DNA from: Combretum micranthum | Lineage: Eukaryota > Streptophyta > Magnoliopsida > Myrtales > Combretaceae | Reading direction: 5' to 3' | DNA length: 64,000 bases | NCBI GenBank assembly: GCA_024138025.1 | Contig: JAMXBD010000172.1 | Span: 248,001 to 312,000, forward strand | In this document: positions 46,801 through 58,800 of the stretch, in pieces | How positions within the stretch are numbered: position 1 is the stretch's first letter | Layout of the letters: every line of letters starts with the position of its first letter | The notes under the pieces: model-generated | Databases searched by the model: none | What the model saw: only the letters and a program-made list of their open reading frames with translations | Told to the model about the DNA's origin: nothing | Made by a program: the position numbers and the translations under genes

Positions 46801-47728
46801 GTAGATTGTCACTTAGTTGTGGTCCATTTGCAGAGTCAAATTGGATCAATAATTCCCCAATCTATATCAATAGTAATTCAAATGATACTCGAATCTTTTC
46901 ATTCTGGCCATTAGTAATAGATTCCAGATGAGACACGTTTCGTATAAATTCGAATCTTTTGATGGTCTCCCTCTCACACACGATCAAGTCTGGAGCGTCC
47001 AATGTCCACATGCCACCAAAATCTTATTTTATCTTCGAAATTAAGTGTTTAAATCCTCAAATCTTAAAAATAAGAACAAGATCATTTTAATTACCTTTAT
47101 ACAATACATTGTCCTTAGTTTTCTATATCATTTTTCAACTTTAAGAGGATTTGCTTTCCATAAATTTATAGAACTGAACTAGACAAAAGCTCTAATTCTT
47201 TAGTTGATTGTTATTTTGACCTTTGATATTAAATAACAAACTTTGAAAGTATTAGACAAATTTAAAAAAAAAGTATAATGCGAGAAAAAACAAATCCTCT
47301 TTTTACATGACAACAACAAATTTATTGAATAACTCAAACATTTTATAACATTTTTTAGTACAAAAATTTTATCAGTATTATGTATACCAAATATAGTACA
47401 AGTAGATTATGTTGTATAATATTTCTTATATAGTATTGTCCAGTTTTCTTATTTACATTTCTTACAACCAAACGTTATTTAGTTTTTTAATTATTTTATT
47501 TATAAACAAAATAATATTATAAAACTTAAAAGTAACCTTATCGAGATTTTAATTTATATAAACAAAAAATGTGTGCATTTGGAATTTCAAAAAAAGCAAA
47601 CGAAATGTGGCAAATCTCAAATTCCTTATTTCTTAGACAGGACATGATGCATGGTTGGAAATTTCCCGCCACTATGTTTTATTTGTATCAAACTATACAT
47701 TATCTACCAACTCAAAAAAGTATAAATA
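46801..47728. other. Non-coding stretch
   Basis: AT-rich, no recognisable gene, no clear repeat. Confidence 0.45.
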
Positions 47729-48063
47729 AATGTTAAATTTAGTCTCCAAACTTTGACTTTCAATTTAATACTCGAACTTTAAAATGGTCAATTTAATATT
47801 CAATCAAACTCCATGACTATTTTTACTACTTTTCTTTATTTGCTAAGATAGAAGAACAACTTATCATTAAATTTTTATTATCTCATTTAATTCCGTTTAG
47901 TACTAATAGAATGTCGTTTTCACGTTTGCATATAGAATAGATGGTGTTAAAAATGTGATAAAAATAGTTAAAAAAAAGTTTAATTGAGTATTATATTTAC
48001 TACCTTAAATTTAAGATATCAAATTGAAATTTTATAAAAAGTTCACATAACAAATTTGACATT
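47729..48063. mobile_element. MITE-like element, copy B, inverted termini
   Basis: Starts AATGTTAAATTTAGT and ends AAATTTGACATT, whose reverse complement is AATGTCAAATTT: near-perfect 12-base inverted tips. The arms continue inwards with TTTGA.TTTCAATTTAATA on the left and TTTCAATTTGATATCTT on the right (reverse complement). It is 335 bp long and non-coding, and related to 45689-46022. Confidence 0.65.
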
Positions 48064-48247
48064 TAAAATGGAAGAAAAAAACACATTATCATATAGCCCC
48101 TAGCTGTTTATGGGCTAATTACTTACATATTGATCGTCTTAATTAAGCCCTTATTGACGAGTTGGCTCCTTTTTTTTTTTTTCCCATCCCTAATACCTAC
48201 TTCATTTCATTCTATGCAATAAGACATGCTATACAATAATAGAAGAG

Positions 48248-48300
48248 TTATGGGACCGATCTCGTTAAAATTAATGACGGGACCATAGTATTTGCCAGAG
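48248..48300 (+). repeat. Terminal fragment of the 34007-34185 MITE family
   Basis: GGGACCGATCTCGTTAAAAT and TTAATGACGGGACCATAG closely match the right end of the 34007-34185 element (GGAACCGATCCGTCAAAATT, TTAATGGCGAGACTATAG). The rest of the element is absent. Confidence 0.65.
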
Positions 48301-51300
48301 AATTGAATTCCAATATAATAGGAATGTGATAAAGTGTAATAAATATTATATATCTATTCAATGATCACTTGATATAAAAAATAAATCAATTAATTATTAG
48401 AGTATAAGTAAAACATTCATAATGTATCGTATTTTTATTACAAAGAGATAATAATTATATATGTGATATTTTTAAAAAAAGGGTATTTATGACAAAAATT
48501 GAAAATAAAATTCATATATACGAGAATATGAATTACTATTCATCATTTTCCATAATAACAATTCATTATAAATTATCATTTCTCTCAATTAAACATAGTA
48601 ATAGCAGTTTTATATAAAATAAGAAGAGAATGAATAAATATTTCTCTCAAGCAAATGGGTAATAATTTGGTGTGAAAACCACATAAATTGAAAATATCAT
48701 GTATGTTTGATAAACAAATGGCGGGACTAGGAAACTCCTAACTTCGATCAGGTTTATTTATTAATTTATCTTTTAACTTGCTGTTTCCTATTCAATATTG
48801 AAATGGGCTAGCATATAAATGCAATTCTTTCTTCAAATGACCTGTTAGTATCGAAGCCGAAAGATGATTGATTAGTCAATCTAATTTAATTAAAATATAC
48901 ATAGGAAATGCATAAACACAACTTAAAAAATGAATGGTTTAGGTTAATGTTAAAGATAACTTTATATTTATAATGTAATATTGTGTTTGAGATATAGGTA
49001 CTTACATTATTTTTTCAAAACTCAACTTAGATTTATGGGATATTAGAAGTTAAACCGGAAAATTTGTTCTAAAGACTAGAAAATCATCTTATTTAGTTTC
49101 TATCTCAGTTTAATGATGCTTGATAACTTATTTAGAAGTAGACCTAATTGCATCTTTATTTTCTATAATTGGAAGGCTTCTTTACCTTGTATAATATTTA
49201 ACTTTCTCGCTTTTAGCTTGTTAACTCTTCTGATACCATTGTAAAGATCCAAAACTCCTGTTGCAATGCCAATTGCTTTTCAAGAGGTCACTCACGTTGA
49301 AAGTGTTCTTCAACATGTACACTCAATTTTAGAATTTTGATAAATTTCAAATCATTATACCAAAAGATATCCTTGATAATTAAAATTCCCCTATCTTATA
49401 TTTAAGAAATATCATATTATTTTTAACTAAAATCTATTATCCACTATAACAACAATGCTATCATGCTCATCATAGTTCAAATAATTAAAAAAAAATGTAA
49501 TAAAAATTACAAACAACCAAAGGCTAGCATACCAACCAAATATAGTAACTGGATCTGGATCTGGATCCGGATCGAGATCCGTGGACTAAACATGGACGGA
49601 CAATGTGAAAACGAAATATTTATAATATACAAATATTTCATAGTCAAGAAAAGTCAGGAGGATAAGAGTTCCAGCACACACATTGGCTATTTTAGAAATT
49701 AAGGAAAAATCACTCGAATAAAAAAGAACGACTTAAAAATAAAATATCTTAAAAGATATCATAGATTTTCTAGTGGCAAGCTTATGGAGAAAATCGAGCA
49801 ATGAATAAGTTAAGCCAAATCAAAATCCCACTTAAAAGTATATGGTATCATGATTCAACAATGTATTGGACCAATAAAAAATAAGTAGTCCTTTGGCCTT
49901 TATATTTTTGATAACTCTCAATTGAGGATCTAGCACATTAGAAAAAGAGGATCACATATGGTACTACATATGGAACAACAATGGTACTGCATTCTTAAAT
50001 GGCACATCCTCATGCTGCGAAAGATAAATAATTAAGGACTACCTATCTTTTTTTCCTTGCATCTTCCAACTAATCCTTAGACATTATAATCAATATGCCT
50101 CATTAACATCCCACAAACTTTCATAATATAAATTAAGATAATTTGAAAGTGTATATATATGTGTGTGTATACTCTTAAAGCTTAGTTCCTTTATTGAAAT
50201 TGGTGTTCAAAGGTATGTTTTTTACGGATGAAAATTTGATGCTCCTAAGATGATGTTGTCCCATTTTTATTTCCATGAATAAACCCTATATGTTGTGAAA
50301 TGATAGTTATTGCTTACTTTATTTTAGAGATTTCTTTTATTTTTCTAATTTATTTGAGGAATATGGAAGGAACAATGTCTTAGGGACTGCAAATTCTCAT
50401 CCGTTTTTTACCCCATATAATTATTTTTATTAATGAAAGACTAAAGTTTTATTGAAATTAAAAAAAAACATAAAATTAGAAAAGAAAGACTACTCTTTCA
50501 TTTTTATTTTTATTTTTATTTTTATTTTACTTTTAGCTTTTGACTACTTTTTTATATTTAAGGATACTTCTATTTTTCTGTTATTTTTAGTAAAGAAAAA
50601 ACTACAACTTATATTAGACTTTATAAGAAATTAAGATTTAAGCACAAAAGCCAGGTAAATATAGACCCACACTATTTACCACAAAAAATGTTTTGGGCCT
50701 AGTTTTAAATATGAAGATTTTTTCTTTTTTCAGTTACAATAAGAGAAGGATTCCAACTAAGACCTCTCATATAAGAGACTAAAAAAAATGTCATTAGACC
50801 ATTCATTGGCTTTAAACATGGATAATTATTAGCCCTTTTCACCCTATTTTCTTAAGATAGGACACACGGGCAATAGTCCTAAAAAATATATTTTAAAATA
50901 GACAAATGAATTTTTTGATAACCGTTAAGCCCATATAATTAATTAATAAGTTACTCTCTTTTCCTAGCACAATTCTCGTGTCAGTAATCTCAGCTAATTT
51001 TGGTAGAAAATTCAATCAAATTTGAAATGCAACATACTCTAAAAAGGAGGTGACAGAAGGAAAAATGCGTGTGGGCACAAAAGAAATTGAAACATCCATG
51101 TCCTGACAAAAAAAAGTGTACTAAAAGTTGAACCTACGTGACAATGTAGGAAAGCTCTTCCCTTCCATGTTGTATAAATCATAATAGTAACCTTCCAAAA
51201 TTGAACAAAAGGGAAGCTTCTGGTTTCTTGATTGTGTGGACAATCATTGATCTATCTGCTTGTTAAGGATAGTTCTTGTTCTGGGATTTCAGATTAGAAG

Positions 51301-51363
51301 AGATACATAAAAAAAAAAGAATAAGAAAAAAAAGAAAAAAAACACACACACACACAGAGAAAG
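48301..51363. other. Intergenic upstream of the dynein light chain gene
   Basis: No gene recognised. It contains a GGATCT/GGATCC/GGATCG hexanucleotide patch at 49551-49580, a (TTTTTA)n patch at 50492-50528, and a degenerate tRNA-like motif near 50745. The last 200 bases should contain the dynein light chain promoter and leader. Confidence 0.5.
51341..51356 (+). repeat. (AC)n run in the leader of the dynein light chain gene
   Basis: An eight-unit AC run ends eight bases before the ATG and follows an A-rich, pyrimidine-free stretch. Its closeness to the start makes length variation here potentially relevant to translation. That is inference. Confidence 0.85.
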
Positions 51364-51967
51364 ATGCTGGAAGGCAAAGCTATAGTGAAGGAAACAGACA
51401 TGGCAGAGAAGATGAAGAAACAAGCCATGGATATAGCTTCTCAGGCACTTGATATTTATGATGTCAATGATTGCATTTTAATTGCAACACACATCAAAAA
51501 GGTAATTTAATATTTTATTCTCAGCAAAAAAAAAAAAAAAAAAGGTGAATTTGTTAAATACAAATTAGGATAAATTATGTCCAGCATCTAAACTTCTGAA
51601 ATTGCATATACCGTCCAGATTCTTTAATTATGGAATCCTTTTAGTATATTTAAATGTAAATAGACACCTCTACATGAGTTTCATAATTGTACAAACGTCC
51701 CTTGAGAGGTATAAATGTACAATTTAAATAGTAAAGGTATAAATTTAAAAACTTTGTAGGGTGATTGGTGTGTATATATATATATAATATGTTGAATTGA
51801 TTTATAGTTGTTCATTTGGGCAGGAGTTTGATAAGGAATATGGGTGTGGATGGCAATGTGTGGTGGGCTCAAATTTTGGGTGTTATTTCACTCACAAGCA
51901 AGGGACATTTATTTACTTTTCTGTTGAGAAGCTCAATTTTCTTATTTTTAAAGCCGACACTTCCTGA
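51364..51967 (+). CDS. LC8-type dynein light chain
   Basis: Two exons, 51364-51501 and 51824-51967 (donor AAG|GTAATT, acceptor GGCAG|GAGTTT), encode 93 residues with an intact frame and a TGA stop. The protein starts MLEGKAIVKETDM. It has the helical segment AMDIASQALDIYDVNDCILI (residues 21-40) and the signature GCGWQCVVGSNFGCYFTHK followed by IYFSVEKLNFLIFKA, the beta-strand core of DYNLL/LC8. LC8 is a homodimeric hub that grips short linear motifs of partner proteins. Flowering plants lack cytoplasmic dynein motors, so the plant role is as a general dimerisation hub, for example at nuclear pores. Its 3' end faces the TRM-like gene (convergent, 559 bp apart). It is the only host gene here with no frame damage. 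Confidence 0.95.
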
Positions 51968-52526
51968 GATTGTAAGTAAAGATGGATGTATCTTCATGGT
52001 CATATGTCTTTTTCTATGCAAGTAAGAGTTTCAGGGTCTGAGGAAGCAACATAAGGCATATGCCTAAACCTTGTCTACAGATAATGTAATAGCTGTAGTT
52101 TTTGTTTTCAAGCATATTTTATTCCTGTAAATTGCTTTTCATGGAATTATTTTTCTAAATTCATTTTAGCTAAACAGATTTACAAATGAGATTTCAAGAC
52201 TAACTGAAGTATTTTGCTCATATTGATTATATCATAAAGAACAAACAGGTATATGGTAAGAGAAAAGGTTCTTTGTTTGATATTTAGATAAACGGTTAGG
52301 CGCTCATTGACATTTTCTCATGAAACGATATCTTATAACAATTTTTCTCCAAGCAATTTTTTCCAGAGTTCACATTCAAATGCTTTCTATTCCTGAACTA
52401 TGAAAATGCTGCAATTATTCACTCAACAAGTCAGAAAAAAGATCAATGATTCATCTTTTTTCTATAAACAGCGTATGCGTATTGTTATATACACAGAAAT
52501 TACAAAGTACTAACAATTTGAAGAAG
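51968..52526. other. Short convergent intergenic region
   Basis: Holds the 3' UTRs of the dynein light chain gene (plus) and the TRM-like gene (minus). No other feature was recognised. Confidence 0.5.
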
Positions 52527-55500
52527 TTACCATGCAAATTCAAGAAAGGTTTCCTCAATCAACCAACTTAATAGCATCTTTTCAATGTCTTTTGCAACCT
52601 GTTCTGCATCATAGGTTGAGAATCCATTCCTCCACCCCGAATCCCAAATTGCATTCACCATTCCTTTCCCATGCAAATCTTTCTCCATCAATGTGTAGAT
52701 TCCATCAACAGGTAACTTGTCACTTCTAAGATTGCAATAGCTGCTTAAATCCTCAATGCCATCACAGATTTCCTGGATCAATTTTTCCAAAGAAATGCAA
52801 GGTCCTCTGTATTTCCAAGTGACATTTAGTGTAAGAGGATAGGGTAGTTCTGTTGGGTTAAGGCTTCTGCGGTCCATCAGTTCTCTTGCACAATCTAGAT
52901 AGAGTCTCTTGTTTACCAATTCGGGATGATTCTTTTCAGGACTCTGGCATACTGATGGAGGACTCAAAACAATGTCAAAGAGTTCTTCAGCATGAGTAAG
53001 AAATGATTGGCTTCTCAATAGCAGAGCTTTGTACCATGTCCTTTTTGTAGCTTTGATCAGTCACTTCTCTAGCATCATTGTCATCAATTGGATTTGCAAT
53101 AGTAGCATTCACACCGTTTTCACGACCAGAAGGTTCATTTTGACTGGTTTTATCATCAGGATTTACAGCAGCAGCATTCAAGCCATTGTCAGGCATTGAT
53201 AGTGTAACAAAATCAGGAGAAACTGGGCTGATGCCGGCACAACCTACAGTGAACAACAAGCTAATTCATAATTGTGAACTCTCATACCACACATCAATTA
53301 GAACATTTTGCACATTACTTAACTGGTAAGAGGAATCTTGACATAAGGAAAAAAATACGGTATGAGGAAATGGAATTACCTTCAGGACGGCTGGAAACAA
53401 GGTTCTCTTGCATTGGATGTTTATCCACAGGTTTACTGTTGACATCAGGAATTGTCAGATCAGGTTCACATTTGACGACACTTTTTCTTTCTGTATCCTT
53501 GCTTGCTGCATTATCCATCTGCAAAAAAGACAATGCGCCTATTCTATGAGATCATCCAGGAATTCACGATTTACAGCAACTGCATTCCAGAGCAGGGCCA
53601 CATTTAAACGGGAAAAAAAAATATATAAATAAATGTTAAGTGATAGGGTAATTTGCAAATACACCCACTTATAGTTAATCCATCCACACATGGTCTATTA
53701 TCTTGGAAATTGACTGTATGGATCCCTAATCTTTGAAAAGTGTACTTTTAAACCCTGTTTCCACTCTTTTGCACTTGAATAAAATGATAACAAGAATACT
53801 AAAATTGAAAAGGATGTATAAAACAAGAGTCCAAAGGCACTTCTTTTGAAGATTTGTAGGTATTAAACAGGCGATTTAAAAAATAAGGAGGTGAAGTGCA
53901 TATGAAAAAAATAAGGGATGCATCTGTAGTTTACCCTAAGTAGTAAGAACCTCATCATATTTAAACTATTAGGAAAGGAAATCAAGAGTTCAAATCTCTG
54001 TCCAGTCATTATATCACCATTTAATCATGTGGTCCAAACATCGACTTTGATGCTACTGCACCATTCTTACAAACCTAGGCTTCTAGTTCAGATGGCTAAA
54101 TATCTAAATTTGACCATAACATAAATTGAGATAGGCATAATTGATTAAGGATACTCACCATCAACTTTGATGCTACATGCCTATCTGAATGATTCACTGG
54201 CTTATGTTTCTTTCCTTTGTTAACTTTCTGATCACTAGCAATGTGACTAGAACCCTGAGTTCTAGAATTAGAGACAGCTTTTGAGTTACTTCTCTTTGGT
54301 GATATATCTCTCCTTATACCATTTGATTGACTATCATGCTTCCCTGTTCTGGTAGAGGTCGTCTCTTGATCCTCAGAAGGTAACACAGATTTGGATTTCA
54401 AAGTACCTTTCTCTGTTGATCTTGTATTAGCCTTCACCGTTTTTTGAACCTCATGGACTTTCTTGTCAGAAGTTTCTTTCTTAAGTGGTTGGTTAGCTGC
54501 AGAAACCTGAGTCTTGATTTGGTTAGGAACTCTGTCCTTTGCCTTTTCCTTCTCCACTTTGCCAACTTCTTCCTTCAGGCTTTTGGATCGTCCTCCTTGG
54601 CTGGACTTAGTCACTGCCATCTCTTTAACTTTCTCTGACGTCCCAAACTTGTTGGAACTCCGAACAACAGAATGATCAGATTTCAGCTTCCCGCGCATTG
54701 TGTCTGAATTGTTGGCACCATCAGCATGTTCTATGGATTTCTTCCTCTCTGGCAAGGGTGAATGCATGGGTTTCACTACAACAATTGGAGGAACATAATC
54801 ATAAGACTTGACATCGCTTTGGGACTCATCAAAATAGCCATATGGTTTCACCTTCCTGGCAGAATTACCCTTCAAGAGCCCTTTAATCTGAAGGGTATCG
54901 AGAATATCCTTAAGCGTCTTCTGTTCCTTATCATCCTTTTGATCGATTCCCCTCTGTAATTTCTTTGTCATTGGCATATCTATCTTAAAGACAGCCCTCT
55001 CATGCTCGAATTTCTTCTGAGGAGAATTTTGCAACGATTTAGAAGGAATTTCTTCCAAGCCATAAGCTTGGCGATTACGTTCGATGTCTTGCTTGCTTTC
55101 TGTGGAGCTGTTGAGAAGCATGATGAATTATCATCAATACTATCAAAGTAGTTACTTGATTGGCTTGAGCTTGTCGACGGAATATCAGCTACAGAATCAA
55201 ACCTTTGGTCATTATAATAATCATCCTTCCTTCTCGTAGGCTTGGGCTCATTTGGCAGAAGATTTTGCCTTATAAAGCTCTCTCTAATGACTTTTTTGAG
55301 CTCCTCAAAATCACCCCTAGAAGAATCATCAGCCAAAACTTTCTGCTTTAGGCGCATGGTGCATTGATGCTCCTCAACTAGACCGGATTTCCTCGGTTTG
55401 ATCTCCCCTTCTTCTTGCTCCCCAATCTGGTAACACTCCCGCTTTTGCTTCAACCGGGCAACATACTTAGACGCGGCTTGCAACTTCTCCAACACCATCA

Positions 55501-55872
55501 GTGATTCCTGCAGATCAAGAGCACCCTTTAACAAGTCCTTTGCTATGTCTTTAGACTGATTATCCGTGCTAAGCCCGTTCGACCATTTCTCGATCACATT
55601 GTTCAATTTCTGAGCCCCTTTAGAAACCTCCAACACTTGAAAGGACTGGGGACCATGACCAAACCCTTCTGAGCTCTTCTTAAACACCACTGGCCCCTTT
55701 TCGGGTTTAGATTCGTTCGAGTTCCTTGTTCTAGTATGGCTTACATATTTAGGCTCCATCTCATGGAAAGTAGTCTTGGATTTCTTATTGTCCCACATTC
55801 TACTACACCTTTTGGATCACTGCATGTGACAAAGGGTCTATACCCAATTGATCTTCTACTGTCTTGAGGCAT
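52527..55872 (-). CDS. TRM-like (TON1-recruiting motif) protein with DUF3741 motif and DUF4378; three frame lesions
   Basis: Exons on the minus strand: 55872-54159, 53518-53380 and 53243-52527. The start MPQDSRRSIGYRPFVTC...VVECGTIR is conserved in one TRM subfamily. SNVIAKLM then GLEEIPSK (DUF3741 motif) lies near residue 250. A long Lys/Ser-rich disordered middle follows, then DUF4378: LLLRSQSFLTHAEELFDI, the CARELMDRRSL segment, LEKLIQEICDGIEDL, and a C-terminal VAKDIEKMLLSWLIEE. TRM proteins bring TON1/PP2A complexes to cortical microtubules and shape cells. Three lesions break the frame: a base missing in TTT at 55781-55783, a base missing after 55060 (cc for ccc), and an extra base in CC at 53040-53041. 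Correcting them makes exon 1 572 codons, lets all exon phases agree, and gives 856 residues. An untranslated 5' intron probably ends at 55876. Confidence 0.88.
53940..54010 (+). mobile_element. Weak SINE-like motif in the first TRM intron
   Basis: AGAGTTCAAATCTCTGTCC (53988-54006) looks like a pol III B box in a small palindrome, preceded by a Met-tRNA-like CCTCATCATATTTAAACTAT. There is no tail or target duplication. Confidence 0.2.
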
Positions 55873-58800
55873 ATTCTGTTTCCAACAAGAAAAATTTTAA
55901 AAACCTTAAACTTGACTAAGTCAGTGCAACAATATAATCAATTTCTGAAAAATACTCTCACAAAATCAATCCTTAGATAATCTAATCAAATATGACAAAA
56001 TCTAAGGTATGTAGGACAAATATGAATATTTCTTTGCTACATCACTTGCCGTCTTCACAAAATAACAAGAAATAAGCATTTAAATCAAAATATTCAAGAA
56101 ATTTATATTCCCACATCTGGAAAAATTACTCAAAACCACTGCTTTTAACAATTAACAAAAAATGGACTATATATAAATTATGGAAAAGAAATAGTAAATA
56201 TATCCTAGACCAAATGCATATTGCTCCAGAAAAAAAAAAAAAAAGAAGTGAGAAAATATTAGCCAGAAGAGAATTTACATGCATAAACAGAGTTATGTCA
56301 CAAAATTGGAGGAAAAAAATAAAAAATTGAAGTAGAACATGAATATTTATGTACAAGTACGAGTACCTGAAGTTTAATCTTGGGCAGTTTTTATACACTT
56401 ATGTCAACACAATGCTTTTATTTCCTATCACTTCAAAGCTTAAAAAATTTAAAACCCCATGAACAGTTTCATTTTTTTCATGGAGTTGTTGAGAACATGT
56501 AAATGTGCTTAGCTACTAGATCCATACAGAAGAAGAACAGTAGGAGGTGGAAAAAGAGGACTAAAGAGTCGGTGGCATTGACTTTTATGGAGGGAACATC
56601 ACATGAGATTTTTCAAGGAAAACATAAAGGACAGATTTGGTGATGTTTAACTTTTGTTTATGTGCATTATGACAACATGATCGAAGAAAAGATCGTTAAT
56701 TACGTGTGTTTTTGGTTCCTGTCCTACGCATGATCCTGCAGGGTCCTAGTAAACAAAATCTCATGTACAAGATCTTTAGCCTATGGAATATAATATAGGT
56801 TTGATAAAGTTAGTCGGGACAATTTTAAAGAAAAACAATACTATAAAAATGAATAAAATTTTCTATCTTTATAAAAATTGTTTTGAATACCTTGTTATTT
56901 TCCGAAATATGATAAGTTCAGTATAAAAAGTGCAATGGGGCTTTTTGTTTCACATATTCTTATCATTTTTATTGTTTTTAATAAATAGTTTCATAAATTA
57001 ACAAAATAGATAAGTTATAGACAAATCAGATATAAATACGATATAAATTGATATAATTTTAATTTCCTATCTCCATAAGGTGATAGTACATTGCAATTGA
57101 TTAAAAAAAAGAAAAAAAAAGAATAATGATGTTGCGTTATTTTTAGTTTTTAATATTTTCACATGCTAATGATCTCTTGTAAAGAACATACAAAATTAAT
57201 TTACTGATTTAAATATATTGATAATTTTTATTTTTATCAAATATATAATGAACCTTTTGGAAATTTTGAATGCTATATTGAATAAGCAAATCTTAATATA
57301 ATGAACACCAAAAAATTGCCGGTTTCTGTATATTTTAACATCTAACATTGAATTTGTAAAATAGCTTCCATTAAGAGTTATGAAATCAAAGTAATAAATA
57401 ATCTCTATAAAGTTTTAGGCGTTTGGTAGCGATCAATATCAGCTTGCTGAACTAAAAATGGACACAATAATTTTGTGACTTGCAACGGCTATATTAAACT
57501 TTTATTAATATTTATATATATATAAACAATACACAAATAGCATTTGATACGAAGTAGAGGATGATTTATTGAGGAAAATTTGTGGTCCCAAAGAAAAAAA
57601 AATTAGGAAAATTTAAATCTTTACCCTATATAGAAGCAATAATTAATTATCGGAGGTGATGAGTTATGCCCGGTCCTTGAGTTCCTATAAATAGGGTCAC
57701 ATGAGTCCTGCTCATCTACTGTCGCTGGATTGTTACTTTTGGTGCGTATAATTAATGAAATTGAATACTCTCTTCGTCTTTTTTGAAAAAAATTGGTCAT
57801 TTATGCATTCTCTCTCTCTCCATATATATATATATTTATAACAGATGGATCACCTGCATTACGGGTGAAAAGTGTTGTAAAACTAGAAATAATTAAATAA
57901 AAAATTATCAACAAAAATTGCAAAGAGTAAACTTGTATGTACCTAATAATATGGAATAATTATAAAATTTTATAATTAAATTATCAATTTTTATTAATGG
58001 GAAAATAAAATCTCAATGGTGATTCTTAAGAAAAGCAAGAAGTGGATGCAAAAAATGAGAAAGCAAAAATGAGGAAAGTGAGAGAAGATAGGTCAGAGAA
58101 AAACTTGGAGAGGTGAAAAGTAGGATGCAATTGGTTATTGAAGTAATGTAAGTACTTGTTCGAAATTTTAAAATAACTAAGAAAAGGGTAGTGTAATAAT
58201 TCATAATAACATAAAAATTTGCTATAAAATATCAAATGTGGCCTTTCAGTTTTTAATATAGATAAATATCTTTTATCAATCATTATAAACCGAAGAGAAA
58301 GGAATCGAATCCCATATATCTACTTGGGACAACATCTATATATTTTGTATTAGACCTCAATTGTGATTTAATAAAAATTTCTTTTTTTGCAAAACAAAAA
58401 TGCAAATACTTATAAATAATATGAATAGACGCATCAAACATTAAATTTTTTAGGTTTTAACAACAATTTAAAATGTGTTTACATATATGCTTGAATTAGG
58501 ATGTAAAATTGTATATTAAGAAGATTAGGTTAAAAAATTGCGCATGTTCAAATATTTTTCCCTTTTCTTAAAACTTATGTCCATAGTAATTTAAGAATAT
58601 TAGGTTAGAAAATTGCTAATCCATTTTTATGTGATAAAAATGGCAAACTATATATACAAATACCCTTTTATTTATAATTTAGCACGCATTCTTAAAATTG
58701 TTGCAATATTAACGTTGTCTTGTTATTTTTAGTGCATCTAGTTTCTCTTCAGGTGGTCAGAATTTTATCTATATTTTATTTATATTTGTAATTTATTTCA

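Noticed and set aside
54444..54959. Plus-strand open frames over the TRM-like gene
   Set aside because: They are antisense shadows of a long, conserved minus-strand exon with family motifs.
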